DNA from: Candidatus Aminicenantota bacterium
Lineage (GTDB): Bacteria > Acidobacteriota > Aminicenantia > Aminicenantales > Aminicenantaceae
NCBI GenBank assembly: GCA_020348385.1
Contig: CP070750.1
Location: forward strand, 3,138,695 to 3,202,694
Direction of reading: 5' to 3'
Length of the DNA stretch: 64,000 nt
The notes beneath the pieces were generated by a model. That model was not told where the DNA came from. It made no database searches and saw only the letters and a program-made list of their open reading frames with translations. This document shows, one piece after another, positions 10,223 through 18,814 of the stretch (the first letter of the stretch is position 1; each line of letters starts with the position of its first letter). The translations under genes were made by a program, and so were the position numbers.

Positions 10223-12424
10223 ATGGCAGATATCGTGGTTGAATCGGAACTGCTGGAAGGAAGCATCGAACGGATCGTATTCTACAGCCCTGAATCAGGT
10301 TACACCGTATGTAAATTTTCTCTTCCCGATGGAGAAATCATCAATGTTGTCGGATCTTTCCCCCCTCTTTCTGTTGGAGAACTACTGAAGATAAAAGGGA
10401 TTTGGGAAATCAATCCCAAATTTGGAAAACAGTTTAAGGTGGAAAGTTTCCTGCCAGTTCTTCCTTCCTCTGTGAAGGGAATCGAAAAATTCCTTTCCTC
10501 CGGGTTGATATGGGGTGTCGGCCCTGTATTAGCCAAGAGCATCATCCAGAAATTCGGGGATAGAACGCTAGATATCCTAACGAACAATCCCGACAATCTC
10601 AAAGAGGTAGAAGGAATTGGTCCTGTGAAGCTCCGTGAGATCAAGAGGTCCTGGGCTGAACACGAGGACATCCGAGAACTCATCATATTTCTTCAGGAAC
10701 ATAACATATCGACCACATTAGCAACCAAAATCTACCGCCAGTACGGAGATAAGTCTTTTCATGTTTTGAAAACCAATCCTTATCAGGCCTGTCATGATAT
10801 TTGGGGTGTTGGATTCAAAACGGCGGACCAAATTGCCTTGAAGCTGGGCCTTGAACCAAACTCTCCGGAAAGGATCAAGGCCTTTATCCGCTATTTGCTT
10901 GAGAAGGATAATGAGCAAGGCCATGTTTTTTCTCTTGAGAACGATCTCAGATCAAATTGCATATCCGAGTTGGGAATTGTGCAGGAGGAAGATTTTGATC
11001 GAGCTCTCCAGTCTATCAAAAAACAACACATGGTCGTTGCTGAAGAAATGGATTCCGATGTAGCCATATATCTTCCGTTTTTTCATGATGCTCAACAGGA
11101 AGTCGTCCAAAACATCCACAAGTTGTCCAGAGTCCCGTTTCTCACACCTCCGTTTGATGTGACAAAAGCTCTGGTTGACGTGGAGGAAAGCCTGAACATG
11201 CAATTTTCTGAAGCACAAAGACTGGCTATCAGGGAGAGTTTCGAAAAAAAGATGTTGGTCATAACAGGAGGTCCAGGAACCGGGAAGACCACCATCATCA
11301 GGGCCGTTGTGGATATCTTCCAAAAGTGGGGCAGGGAGGTGTTGTTGGCGGCTCCAACCGGCAGAGCAGCAAAAAGGCTCTCCGAGGCGACAGGCAAACC
11401 TGCTAAAACCCTCCACCGAACCCTGGAGTTTGCCCCAAAACAGGGAACCTTCAGGAGGAATGAAAATTATACTTTGGTCGGCGATGCCTTGATCATCGAT
11501 GAGTTTTCCATGGTGGATCTTCCGCTCATGTACCATCTGTTGAAAGCGGTTCCGGAATGGATGCGTCTTATTCTTGTCGGAGACAAAGACCAGCTTCCCT
11601 CGGTGGGGCCGGGATGTCTTTTGAAGGATATAATCGAGTCTCAAAAGGTCGAAGTTGTTACCCTGAAGGAAATCTTTCGCCAGGAAAAGGATAGCTTGAT
11701 CGTTCAAAACGCCCACCGTATCAATCAAGGTCAGTCTTTGGTCCACCCGCCTCGAGGGATCAAAGATGCCGATTTTTATTTCATTCCCCAAAATGATGAT
11801 AAAAAAGCCTTCAACATGATCATGAAACTATGTGGTTACAGTATCCCGCAGAGATTCGGCGTTAAAGCTCTTTCTCCCTTTATCCAGGTGATCAGTCCTA
11901 TGTACCGCGGGATCATCGGAGTGGACAATTTGAATGCAGAGTTGCAAAAGCGGCTGAATAAGTACCAAGAGGGTCTCAAACTGGGAAACCGCGAAATTAG
12001 GACCCATGACAAAGTCATGCAAATCCGCAATAATTATGAAAAAGATGTGTTCAACGGAGATATTGGAATCGTTGCGGACATCGACCAGCGAAACTACAGA
12101 TTGTTTGTGGACTATGACGGGAGAATTATCAAGTATGAACGCGAGGAAATGAATGAGATCACACTCGCATACGCCATCTCTGTCCATAAGTCTCAGGGAA
12201 GCGAATATTCGGCTGTGGTGATGCCGCTCATGACTCAACACTTTATCATGCTTCAAAGGAACCTTTTTTACACCGCGCTGACTAGGGCGAAAAAATTATG
12301 TGTGATAGTTGGAACCTATAAAGCTCTTCACATAGCCATAAAAAACGACAAGCCGATAAAACGCAATTGCCTTTTGAAAGAAAAGCTAGTTAAAATCATT
12401 GATAATAAAGATCGAATTCTCTGA
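10223..12424 (+). CDS. recD2: ATP-dependent RecD2-type DNA helicase
   Basis: A 733-residue superfamily 1B 5'-to-3' helicase of the RecD2 type, which acts in DNA repair without RecBC. It has an N-terminal OB-like part (first 80 residues) and helix-hairpin-helix repeats (about 85-220, with GVGPVLAK and GIGPVKLREIK). Walker A is GGPGTGKTT at about 348-356, and Walker B is LIIDEFSMVD near 425. The C-terminal motifs include YAISVHKSQGSEY and TALTRAKK. The long N-terminal region distinguishes it from RecBCD RecD. The ATG abuts the preceding stop. Confidence 0.95.
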   Translation: MADIVVESELLEGSIERIVFYSPESGYTVCKFSLPDGEIINVVGSFPPLSVGELLKIKGIWEINPKFGKQFKVESFLPVLPSSVKGIEKFLSSGLIWGVGPVLAKSIIQKFGDRTLDILTNNPDNLKEVEGIGPVKLREIKRSWAEHEDIRELIIFLQEHNISTTLATKIYRQYGDKSFHVLKTNPYQACHDIWGVGFKTADQIALKLGLEPNSPERIKAFIRYLLEKDNEQGHVFSLENDLRSNCISELGIVQEEDFDRALQSIKKQHMVVAEEMDSDVAIYLPFFHDAQQEVVQNIHKLSRVPFLTPPFDVTKALVDVEESLNMQFSEAQRLAIRESFEKKMLVITGGPGTGKTTIIRAVVDIFQKWGREVLLAAPTGRAAKRLSEATGKPAKTLHRTLEFAPKQGTFRRNENYTLVGDALIIDEFSMVDLPLMYHLLKAVPEWMRLILVGDKDQLPSVGPGCLLKDIIESQKVEVVTLKEIFRQEKDSLIVQNAHRINQGQSLVHPPRGIKDADFYFIPQNDDKKAFNMIMKLCGYSIPQRFGVKALSPFIQVISPMYRGIIGVDNLNAELQKRLNKYQEGLKLGNREIRTHDKVMQIRNNYEKDVFNGDIGIVADIDQRNYRLFVDYDGRIIKYEREEMNEITLAYAISVHKSQGSEYSAVVMPLMTQHFIMLQRNLFYTALTRAKKLCVIVGTYKALHIAIKNDKPIKRNCLLKEKLVKIIDNKDRIL

Positions 12425-12435
12425 AGGAGGTGCTC

Positions 12436-12924
12436 ATGAGTAAAACGTCTCGTTTCAAGCTGCTTTTAATCGGTGTGGCAGTCGTATGTGTTGCTTTGCT
12501 GCTTGCCGAGACCTTGATTATCAAGGTTCAGACCACATACGTCCGTAAGGAACCCAAATTTTATTCATCTCCCGTTGCCACTCTCAACGCGGGGGAGAGC
12601 GTTACGCAAATCTCATCACAGGCAGGATGGTTTAAAGTGAGAACTTCCAAGGGCGTTGAAGGATGGATCCACTCTCAAGCTGTCGCTACGGGAAAATTGA
12701 AGGTCGCTGCGATGGATAAATCCTTGAAGACGAGCGCGACAGCCAATGAAGTAGCCCTGGCAGGAAAGGGTTTCAACAGACAGGTCGAGGCTGAGTACAA
12801 ATCCCGGAATAAGGATATAAATTTCGGAGAGGTGGAGCGTATGCTCAGAATCAAGGTTACACCCGAGGAATTGCGGAGATTCCTGATGGATGGCAAGCTG
12901 GCAGAATTTGGAGGGGCACGATGA
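12436..12924 (+). CDS. Exported bacterial SH3-domain protein
   Basis: A 162-residue protein with an N-terminal signal anchor (about residues 8-25) and a bacterial SH3 fold (about 30-88; VRKEPKFYSSPVATLNAGE, then GWFKVRTSKGVEGWIHS). The charged C-terminal tail has no known domain. SH3b domains usually bind peptidoglycan or cell-wall proteins. ATG 12436 is chosen because AAGGAGG lies at 12424-12430, and an upstream GTG (12430) would overlap that site. It ends in a four-base ATGA overlap with the M48 protease gene, so the two are probably made together. Confidence 0.8.
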   Translation: MSKTSRFKLLLIGVAVVCVALLLAETLIIKVQTTYVRKEPKFYSSPVATLNAGESVTQISSQAGWFKVRTSKGVEGWIHSQAVATGKLKVAAMDKSLKTSATANEVALAGKGFNRQVEAEYKSRNKDINFGEVERMLRIKVTPEELRRFLMDGKLAEFGGAR

Positions 12925-13841
12925 GAAGGCCAAAATTGAGATTTATCATTGTGTTGAGCGGGCTGATGATTCTGGCATTGCTTTTCATGACCTGCCAGAC
13001 GCTAAAGGAAAATATCGGTATCCTTTCAGGAGGAAAGGTTAGCACCAGCGATGTGGAGGCTGTCGAGAAAACCACAGAAGCCGTGAGGAAATCTTTTGCA
13101 GAGATCACGGATGAGGAGGAGTATTATATCGGCCGGGCCGTATCGGCCATGATCCTCTCACAGTATCCGGTCTACAAGAGTGATGCTGTGACAAAATACA
13201 TCAATCGCGTGGGCTATGCCGTCGTGATTCACAGCGACCGTCCCGAAACCTATGCCGGATACCACTTTTTGATCCTGGATACCGAGGAGGTCAATGCTTT
13301 GGCAGCCCCCGGAGGATTCATTTTCATCACCAAAGGGCTTTTGAAACGATGCCAGGATGAGGAGATGCTCAGCAGCATTTTGGCTCATGAGGTGGGGCAT
13401 GTGAGCGCCAAACATGGACTTCAATCCATTAAGAAATCACGGTTGATCGATGCTTTCCGGATAATCGGCTCAGAGGCAACTAAGCGGTATGCCCCCGAAA
13501 AATTGGCCCAATTGACGGACATATTCGAAGATACTCTCGGCGATATCGCCGAAAAGCTCATCGAGAGTGGATACGACCGCAAGTACGAGTATGAGGCAGA
13601 TAAGCTTTCGGTGAAAACATCGGTCAGGACCGGGTACGATGCCAATGGTCTTTTGGACTTTCTGGGAACCATGGTTGATGACACATCGACCGGATCAGAA
13701 AAAGGGTGGTTCAAGACCCATCCAACCGCCAAAGATAGGATCGGGAGGGTGCAAAAGGAAATATCTGCTGTCTCATCGATGCCCGCGAAAAACGATGCGA
13801 GGACGAACCGCTTCCAGAGTGCCATGAAAGCCCTAAAGTAG
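12921..13841 (+). CDS. M48-family zinc metalloprotease, membrane-anchored
   Basis: A 306-residue protease with an N-terminal hydrophobic anchor (about 7-28) ending in MTC, which may be a weak lipobox. The zinc motif is LAHEVGHVSAKHG near 154-166, with the third ligand Glu in YEYEADKLSV near 225-234. M48 proteins of this size (BepA/LoiP-like) do quality control of envelope proteins. It is translationally coupled to the SH3 gene. Downstream it runs into a repeat terminus and then the CHASE2 cyclase gene. Confidence 0.9.
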   Translation: MRRPKLRFIIVLSGLMILALLFMTCQTLKENIGILSGGKVSTSDVEAVEKTTEAVRKSFAEITDEEEYYIGRAVSAMILSQYPVYKSDAVTKYINRVGYAVVIHSDRPETYAGYHFLILDTEEVNALAAPGGFIFITKGLLKRCQDEEMLSSILAHEVGHVSAKHGLQSIKKSRLIDAFRIIGSEATKRYAPEKLAQLTDIFEDTLGDIAEKLIESGYDRKYEYEADKLSVKTSVRTGYDANGLLDFLGTMVDDTSTGSEKGWFKTHPTAKDRIGRVQKEISAVSSMPAKNDARTNRFQSAMKALK

Positions 13842-13846
13842 CCATC

Positions 13847-13869
13847 CTGAATTATTTATAAAAAATGCG
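13847..13869 (+). repeat. Solo terminus of the CCTGAATTATTTATAAAAA repeat family
   Basis: CCTGAATTATTTATAAAAAA followed by TGC matches one end of the full-length repeats at 15966 and 32894. It fills the gap between the M48 gene and the cyclase gene. No second end lies nearby. Confidence 0.6.
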
Positions 13870-13880
13870 AGATACGCCAA

Positions 13881-15965
13881 TTGAAAAATAAGTTGTTCCG
13901 GGGGTTGATGATTGCGATTGTGGTTTTTTCCATCACTTTCATTCTGTATGTTGGCGACGTTTTCGATGTCTGGGAGTGGAAGACTTGGGATTTGAGGCTA
14001 CGGCTTTTCTCCGAGTCCTCCCGAGCGAGCGAAAACATCGTGATCTTCCTCATCGATCAGAACAGCCTCGATGTTTATGAACAGGCGATGGAAATCTCCT
14101 GGCCTTGGCCTCGCGAGATGTATTCCTACATCCTCGAATACTGCATGAGGGCGGGGGCAAAAGCGGTTTTTATCGACTTCGTTTTTTCCGAAAGTTCTTC
14201 CTGGGGAGTTGATGACGACCAGTTATTCGCTGAAACGATGGCCATATCCAATGATGTCTTTCTGCCCATTTCGTTGAGCAAAAGCACAAAAGAGATAGAT
14301 GAATCCTCTTCTCCGGTTTTGAAAACCTTTTCCCTGACCGGATTCCCGTCTCTGGGGGAGTCTGCGATTCCGATGGAATCTGTATCTCTCCCGGTCCCCA
14401 ACCTTTTGAGTTCTGCAAAGGGAGTAGGCAATACGACCTTTGCACAGGACAAAGACAGCGTCTACCGTCGGATGCCCCTTGTGTTTTCGCTGAATGATTT
14501 GCTTCTTCCTTCTGTGCCCCTGGCATTGTCCTTGTTTCTGGATGAAACCCTGAGCCCTGCAGATATTCCCCTGGACCTCTCGAACCAGATGATCATCAAA
14601 TACTACGGTCCCACAGGCACTTATGCCAGCTACTCCGCCGCCGCCATAATCAACTCCTATGCAAAGTTGCAGGAGGGTAAGCCCCCGCAGATCCCGCCCG
14701 AGACATTCAAGGGAAAGGTCGTTTTCATCGGAGGAAGTGCGCCGGGCATTTTGGATTTGCGTCCGACGCCTTTCAGCCCAGTTTGCCCTGGCGTGGAAAT
14801 ATTAGCCACCACCTTGGATAATCTTTTGCAAAAGGATTTTATCCGCATCCCGCCTCCTTTGGTTTTATTCCTCTTCATCGGAATCCTGTCATTGATCACG
14901 GCAATCGGTTCTTCCATCCTGAAGAAAATTTGGATGACCATTCCATTCGCAGTTTTTTGCCTTGGTCTCCTTGCCAGCGTGACCAGTTTAGCGTTCGGAT
15001 GGGGCTATTGGCTGGAGTTCGTTGCCCCCGGTTTTGCTGTCCTCTTGAGCTTCACAGGGGCCATGGTCCTCAATTACAGTTTCGAAGGCCGGCAAAAGCG
15101 TTATATCAAGAGCGCATTCCGTCATTATCTCAGCCCCGATGTCATAGACAGGGTGTTGGCAGATTCTTCCCTGTTGAGACTGGGCGGGGAGAAGAGGATT
15201 ATCACGTCCTATTTTTCCGATGTCGCCGGTTTCACCTCCATCTCGGAAAGCCTCTCTCCCGAAGAATTGGTGCACCTTCTGAACGATTACCTGTCGGAGA
15301 TGACCGACATCATCCTCTCCTATGGAGGGACTCTGGACAAATACGAAGGGGATGCCATTATCGCATTCTGGAATGCTCCTCTCGACCAACCGGACCATGC
15401 AGTGAGAGCCTGCCGAGCTGCGCTCGATTGTCAAAAAAGACTGGAAGAACTGAGACCTGAATTTGCCCAAAAATCGGGGCATGAATTGTTCATGCGTATC
15501 GGTCTCAATTCAGGCCCCGCGGTCGTAGGAAATATGGGTTCCCACAGCCGTTTTGATTACACAGCCATGGGGGATACCATCAACATGGCCTCTCGTCTCG
15601 AAGGAGCGTGCAAACACTATACGGTTCCTATCCTGGTCGGTGACACCACGTTCCAGATGGCACAGGATGACATAGCCGCCAGAGAGGTGGATCTCATTCG
15701 AGTTGTGGGAAAAAGTAAACCTGAACGCGTGTACCAGATTTTGGAGGAGAAAAGTCAAATTTCCCTGAAAATGAAGGAAAATGTGACCACCTTTCACAAG
15801 GCGCTTGATTTTTACAGGAAGAGAGGATGGGATGATGCCTTGAACTTGTTCAAAAAGATCAAGGATGATAAGTTATCCGCCATGTATGTTGCCCGCATCG
15901 AGCAACTCAAGCAAAGTCCTCCGCCGGATGATTGGGCAGGAGTTTATGACCTAACACAAAAGTAA
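13881..15965 (+). CDS. CHASE2-domain adenylate/guanylate cyclase
   Basis: A 694-residue membrane receptor cyclase. It has one TM (about 8-26), an extracytoplasmic CHASE2 sensor (about 35-315), three TM segments (about 325-400), and a class III cyclase domain (about 430-600). The two metal-binding aspartates are in FSDVAGFT (about 446) and KYEGDA (about 489). The Lys of DKYEGD, with the DYTAMGD and NMASRLEG motifs, fits ATP as substrate, so cAMP is the likely product. A C-terminal helical tail (about 625-694) follows. No ATG is in frame near the start; TTG 13881 is used, though the ATG eight codons later is possible. Signal and regulation are unknown. Confidence 0.92.
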   Translation: MKNKLFRGLMIAIVVFSITFILYVGDVFDVWEWKTWDLRLRLFSESSRASENIVIFLIDQNSLDVYEQAMEISWPWPREMYSYILEYCMRAGAKAVFIDFVFSESSSWGVDDDQLFAETMAISNDVFLPISLSKSTKEIDESSSPVLKTFSLTGFPSLGESAIPMESVSLPVPNLLSSAKGVGNTTFAQDKDSVYRRMPLVFSLNDLLLPSVPLALSLFLDETLSPADIPLDLSNQMIIKYYGPTGTYASYSAAAIINSYAKLQEGKPPQIPPETFKGKVVFIGGSAPGILDLRPTPFSPVCPGVEILATTLDNLLQKDFIRIPPPLVLFLFIGILSLITAIGSSILKKIWMTIPFAVFCLGLLASVTSLAFGWGYWLEFVAPGFAVLLSFTGAMVLNYSFEGRQKRYIKSAFRHYLSPDVIDRVLADSSLLRLGGEKRIITSYFSDVAGFTSISESLSPEELVHLLNDYLSEMTDIILSYGGTLDKYEGDAIIAFWNAPLDQPDHAVRACRAALDCQKRLEELRPEFAQKSGHELFMRIGLNSGPAVVGNMGSHSRFDYTAMGDTINMASRLEGACKHYTVPILVGDTTFQMAQDDIAAREVDLIRVVGKSKPERVYQILEEKSQISLKMKENVTTFHKALDFYRKRGWDDALNLFKKIKDDKLSAMYVARIEQLKQSPPPDDWAGVYDLTQK

Positions 15966-16178
15966 ACTTGGATTATTTATAAAAAATGCTGATGACATCA
16001 TTCATTTTCAATGAAGCCAAATTTTCAAATTTCTTTATTTTTATTAGCATTTTTTACCCTGCGGGCGAGCCGATCTCACAACATCGACTTCGTTGTAGCC
16101 CATTCGCAGTAGTTTACTACAGCTTCGTGGGCCACTTCCTCGTCGCTGCAGCAATCTCGGCACGTAGATAATCCAAGT
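15966..16178 (+). repeat. Full-length copy of a 213-bp inverted-terminal-repeat element
   Basis: The ends ACTTGGATTATTTAT and ACGTAGATAATCCAAGT form an imperfect terminal inverted repeat of about 15 bp. Inside lie a conserved TTTTTTACCCTGCGGGC block and a long imperfect hairpin (about 16095-16135) with a GTAG-TTTA-CTAC tip. The copy at 32894-33119, read on the opposite strand, shares the ends, the block and the hairpin. It has no coding capacity, so it resembles a MITE or a conserved structured non-coding element. Confidence 0.75.
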
Positions 16179-16197
16179 AAAATATAAGGAATGGACA

Positions 16198-17028
16198 ATG
16201 AGTGAAAATAATAATACTACGAAGTTGGTGTTTTGGGGTGTCAGAGGAACTTGTCCTGTTTCCGGTGAAGACAGAAACACATACGGCGGCCACACTCCAT
16301 GTTCGTCTTACGAAACACCCGATGGAAGTTTCCTTATCATAGATGCGGGTACGGGTATCAAAGTTCTGGGTGATGGGCTTATGAGCGACATAGGCAAATT
16401 GCCAACAACCCTTCATATTTTTATGACGCATTTTCATCTCGATCACATCATGGGGCTTCCATTTTTCGGACCTCTCTATTTACCGGAGGTTCGGTTGAAC
16501 TTTTACTCTGACATCCTACCCGAGGATATGGAGAAAAACCTCAGCGGTTTTATGGGAGGGAATTACTTTCCAGTTTCGTTCCAGCAAACGCAGTCAGAGA
16601 AAAAGTTCCAAAGGATGCCCAAAGGCGGCCTTGAAATCGGGGGATGTCGCATTTCTTGTTGTCCTCTCAACCATCCCCAGGGAAGTGTTGCCTACAAAAT
16701 ACAGGACGAGAACAATACGCTCGTCAGTGCCACGGACACAGAACACCCTCTGCATGGGATCGACAAAAATCTTGCCGATTTTGCTGCTGGAGCGGATATG
16801 CTGGTGTATGATGCAACCTTCACGCCGGCTGAGTACCAATCAGGCCGGAAAGGCTGGGGGCACAGCACTTGGTTGGAAGGAACAAAACTGGCAAAACAGG
16901 CTGGAGTGAAAAAACTTATCCTATCCCATCTGAATCCAGACCACCAAGATTCCCAGATCGATGAGATCGTATCCTTGGCTCGGGAAGAATTTCCGGATAC
17001 CTTTGGAGCCATGGAGAGAGGCGGCTAA
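16198..17028 (+). CDS. MBL-fold metallo-hydrolase
   Basis: A 276-residue metallo-beta-lactamase-fold enzyme with the metal motif THFHLDH (about 79-85), an Asp ligand in SATDTEH (about 179), and a C-terminal His in LSHLNPDH. The N-terminal GVRGTCPVSGED resembles cyclic phosphodiesterase and RNase-Z-like members. The usual products are cleaved phosphodiesters. Because it sits between a cyclase and a cNMP-gated channel gene, a cyclic-nucleotide phosphodiesterase role is attractive, but this is inference. SD AAGGAATGG precedes ATG 16198. Confidence 0.85.
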   Translation: MSENNNTTKLVFWGVRGTCPVSGEDRNTYGGHTPCSSYETPDGSFLIIDAGTGIKVLGDGLMSDIGKLPTTLHIFMTHFHLDHIMGLPFFGPLYLPEVRLNFYSDILPEDMEKNLSGFMGGNYFPVSFQQTQSEKKFQRMPKGGLEIGGCRISCCPLNHPQGSVAYKIQDENNTLVSATDTEHPLHGIDKNLADFAAGADMLVYDATFTPAEYQSGRKGWGHSTWLEGTKLAKQAGVKKLILSHLNPDHQDSQIDEIVSLAREEFPDTFGAMERGG

Positions 17029-17040
17029 AGGAGGATCGTT

Positions 17041-18621
17041 TTGTATAAGGAAATTTTTCTGATCTTTGCTTTTGTCTTGGTCGCTGGATTGCTTTATTTT
17101 CCATCCCGGTCATTGATCCGACGGTTATGTGGTCCGAAGGGAAGGCCTATCGGGATGCTGATGTCAAGGTTGACCCTTCCTCTTGTTTTCCTCATCGTCT
17201 CCCTTGTTTTGCAGATCCATCCTATCCGGAGAGTGCTCTTTCCGTCACAAGAACTCCACCCATATTTTGACGCTGCGCTCATATTCTTTTTCATCTTTTT
17301 GTTGATCCGATTAGTGGATGGGTTTCTCTTGGGTTGGCATGCGCATAGGCACCGAGAATTTCCGCTTCCCAGGGTTCTCCACAGCCTTATCTTGGCGGTT
17401 TTTTACCTGAGCATTTTGTTCGTTATATTAAACGGAATCCTTGGAATCGATATCACTCCATTTCTAGCCACATCCGCCATCTTGACTATGATTTTGGGTT
17501 TGGCTTTCCAGGGAGTTCTCAGCAACATCCTTGCAGGGATGTCGCTCCATTTCACAAAATCCTTCAGCAAGAATGATTGGATCCAGGTCGGCGATCATGA
17601 AGGAATGGTCCTCGATACAAACTGGAGGGAAACCCGCATTTTCGATCGGTATTCCAATGTAATCGTGTTGCCCAACAATATCGTCGCTTCAGAAAAAATC
17701 ACTAATTTTTCACACCCGGACAAAAAAACTGCTTTAACCATCCCAGTGAAAGTTAGCTATGATGCCCCTCCCTCCGACGTTTTGGCTGCTCTTCTTGCGG
17801 CAGCCAAAGATGTTCCAGAGGTCCTGGAATCGCCTGCACCAGAAGCCTATGTTCTCAGCTATGACGACTTTGGCATTTCTTATGTGCTGAAATTCTGGAT
17901 CAAACACTTTGCCCGCAAGTATCCGATCATGACCGATGTAGGGACGTTGATCTGGTACAAATTTAAAAGGCAAAACATCGAGATCCCTGTTCCTGTGAGC
18001 GATAAACTCGGTGAGATGATTCAGTCATTCGGACCTAAGGATTTCATTTCTGGCGTGCCCATAGAGGTTGACAGAAATTTTCATGACCTGATGAGATCGT
18101 CCTTCCTCCGCTATCAAGAAGGAGAGAAAAAGGGTGAATTGTTGGTTCCCGTGGAGGAGATAAGGACGTTTGCCTCATTCCTAGTACGTCACCGATATGC
18201 TCCCGGGGAACAAATATTCAAACAGGGGGAAGGAGGGGAGTCCTGTTTCATCCTGGCTAGTGGAAGAATTAAGGGAGAAATTGCCTACGAGGAGAAAGGG
18301 AAAAGATACAAGTCCGAATTCAGCGTGGAACCTGGGGGGATATTCGGGGAAATGTCTCTTTTTACGGGGATGCCCCGCACCGCTACAGGAATTGTCGATG
18401 TGGAGTCTGAGCTCCTGGAAATCAATACAGCAGGTTTTTCGCGTCTCCTAGAGAGCAATCCAGAGTTGGCCGATGTGATCGCCGATTTGGTTAGTAAGCG
18501 TAACAAAAAAAATCAAGAGTTTCTGGAAAAGATCAAAGAGCTTTCCGCCCAGGATATCGAAATCAGCACGAACAAACATTCGATACTTAATAGGCTCAAG
18601 AAATTCATAAAAAGGTTCTAA
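17041..18621 (+). CDS. MscS-type channel with C-terminal cyclic-nucleotide-binding domain
   Basis: A 526-residue inner-membrane protein. Four TM segments (about 5-160) end in a pore helix region with Gly/Ala spacing (ILGLAFQGVLSNILAGM). A MscS beta domain (about 175-230) and C-terminal domain follow, then a cNMP-binding domain (about 375-495). The phosphate-binding cassette is FGEMSLFTGMPRTAT and keeps both the Glu and the Arg that contact cyclic nucleotide. Known members of this fused family are gated by cAMP or cGMP rather than by tension. TTG 17041 is supported by AAGGAGG eight bases upstream. Confidence 0.93.
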   Translation: MYKEIFLIFAFVLVAGLLYFPSRSLIRRLCGPKGRPIGMLMSRLTLPLVFLIVSLVLQIHPIRRVLFPSQELHPYFDAALIFFFIFLLIRLVDGFLLGWHAHRHREFPLPRVLHSLILAVFYLSILFVILNGILGIDITPFLATSAILTMILGLAFQGVLSNILAGMSLHFTKSFSKNDWIQVGDHEGMVLDTNWRETRIFDRYSNVIVLPNNIVASEKITNFSHPDKKTALTIPVKVSYDAPPSDVLAALLAAAKDVPEVLESPAPEAYVLSYDDFGISYVLKFWIKHFARKYPIMTDVGTLIWYKFKRQNIEIPVPVSDKLGEMIQSFGPKDFISGVPIEVDRNFHDLMRSSFLRYQEGEKKGELLVPVEEIRTFASFLVRHRYAPGEQIFKQGEGGESCFILASGRIKGEIAYEEKGKRYKSEFSVEPGGIFGEMSLFTGMPRTATGIVDVESELLEINTAGFSRLLESNPELADVIADLVSKRNKKNQEFLEKIKELSAQDIEISTNKHSILNRLKKFIKRF

Positions 18622-18665
18622 TTTGTGCTATATATAGGCCACTTCCCTGCCTATGGCCACTTCTT

Positions 18666-18694
18666 TGCCCATCCTTAATAAGCTTGGGTGGGCA
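18666..18694 (+). terminator. Possible hairpin terminator after the channel gene
   Basis: TGCCCATCC and GGGTGGGCA pair around a 11-base AT-rich loop, with further weaker pairing outside (CCACTTC with GAGGTGG). There is no T-run after it, so factor-independent termination is doubtful. Confidence 0.35.
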
Positions 18695-18755
18695 GGGATG
18701 GGGAGGTGGATTTCCGTTCATAAATAGTCCAAATTTAGTTACTAAAATGGATTGT

Positions 18756-18784
18756 TTGACAGAAAATTTTGCCTGTGCTATAAG
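18756..18784 (+). promoter_or_regulatory. Strong sigma-70-like promoter for the oxidoreductase-cNMP-cyclase-fusion operon
   Basis: A perfect TTGACA, a 17-base spacer and TATAAG lie 31 bp before ATG 18815. It is the best promoter in this part of the window. It places the four genes up to 24550 in one transcription unit, separate from the channel gene. Confidence 0.7.
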
Positions 18785-18814
18785 CGTTCATACTCTGAAA
18801 AAGAAAGGAAGATA

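Noticed and set aside
10952-11791. Open frame opposite recD2
   Set aside because: Covers the helicase Walker motifs on the other strand; no own motif or ribosome site.
15986-16171. Small open frame inside the repeat element at 15966
   Set aside because: Falls entirely within a non-coding repeat and is not kept in the other copy.
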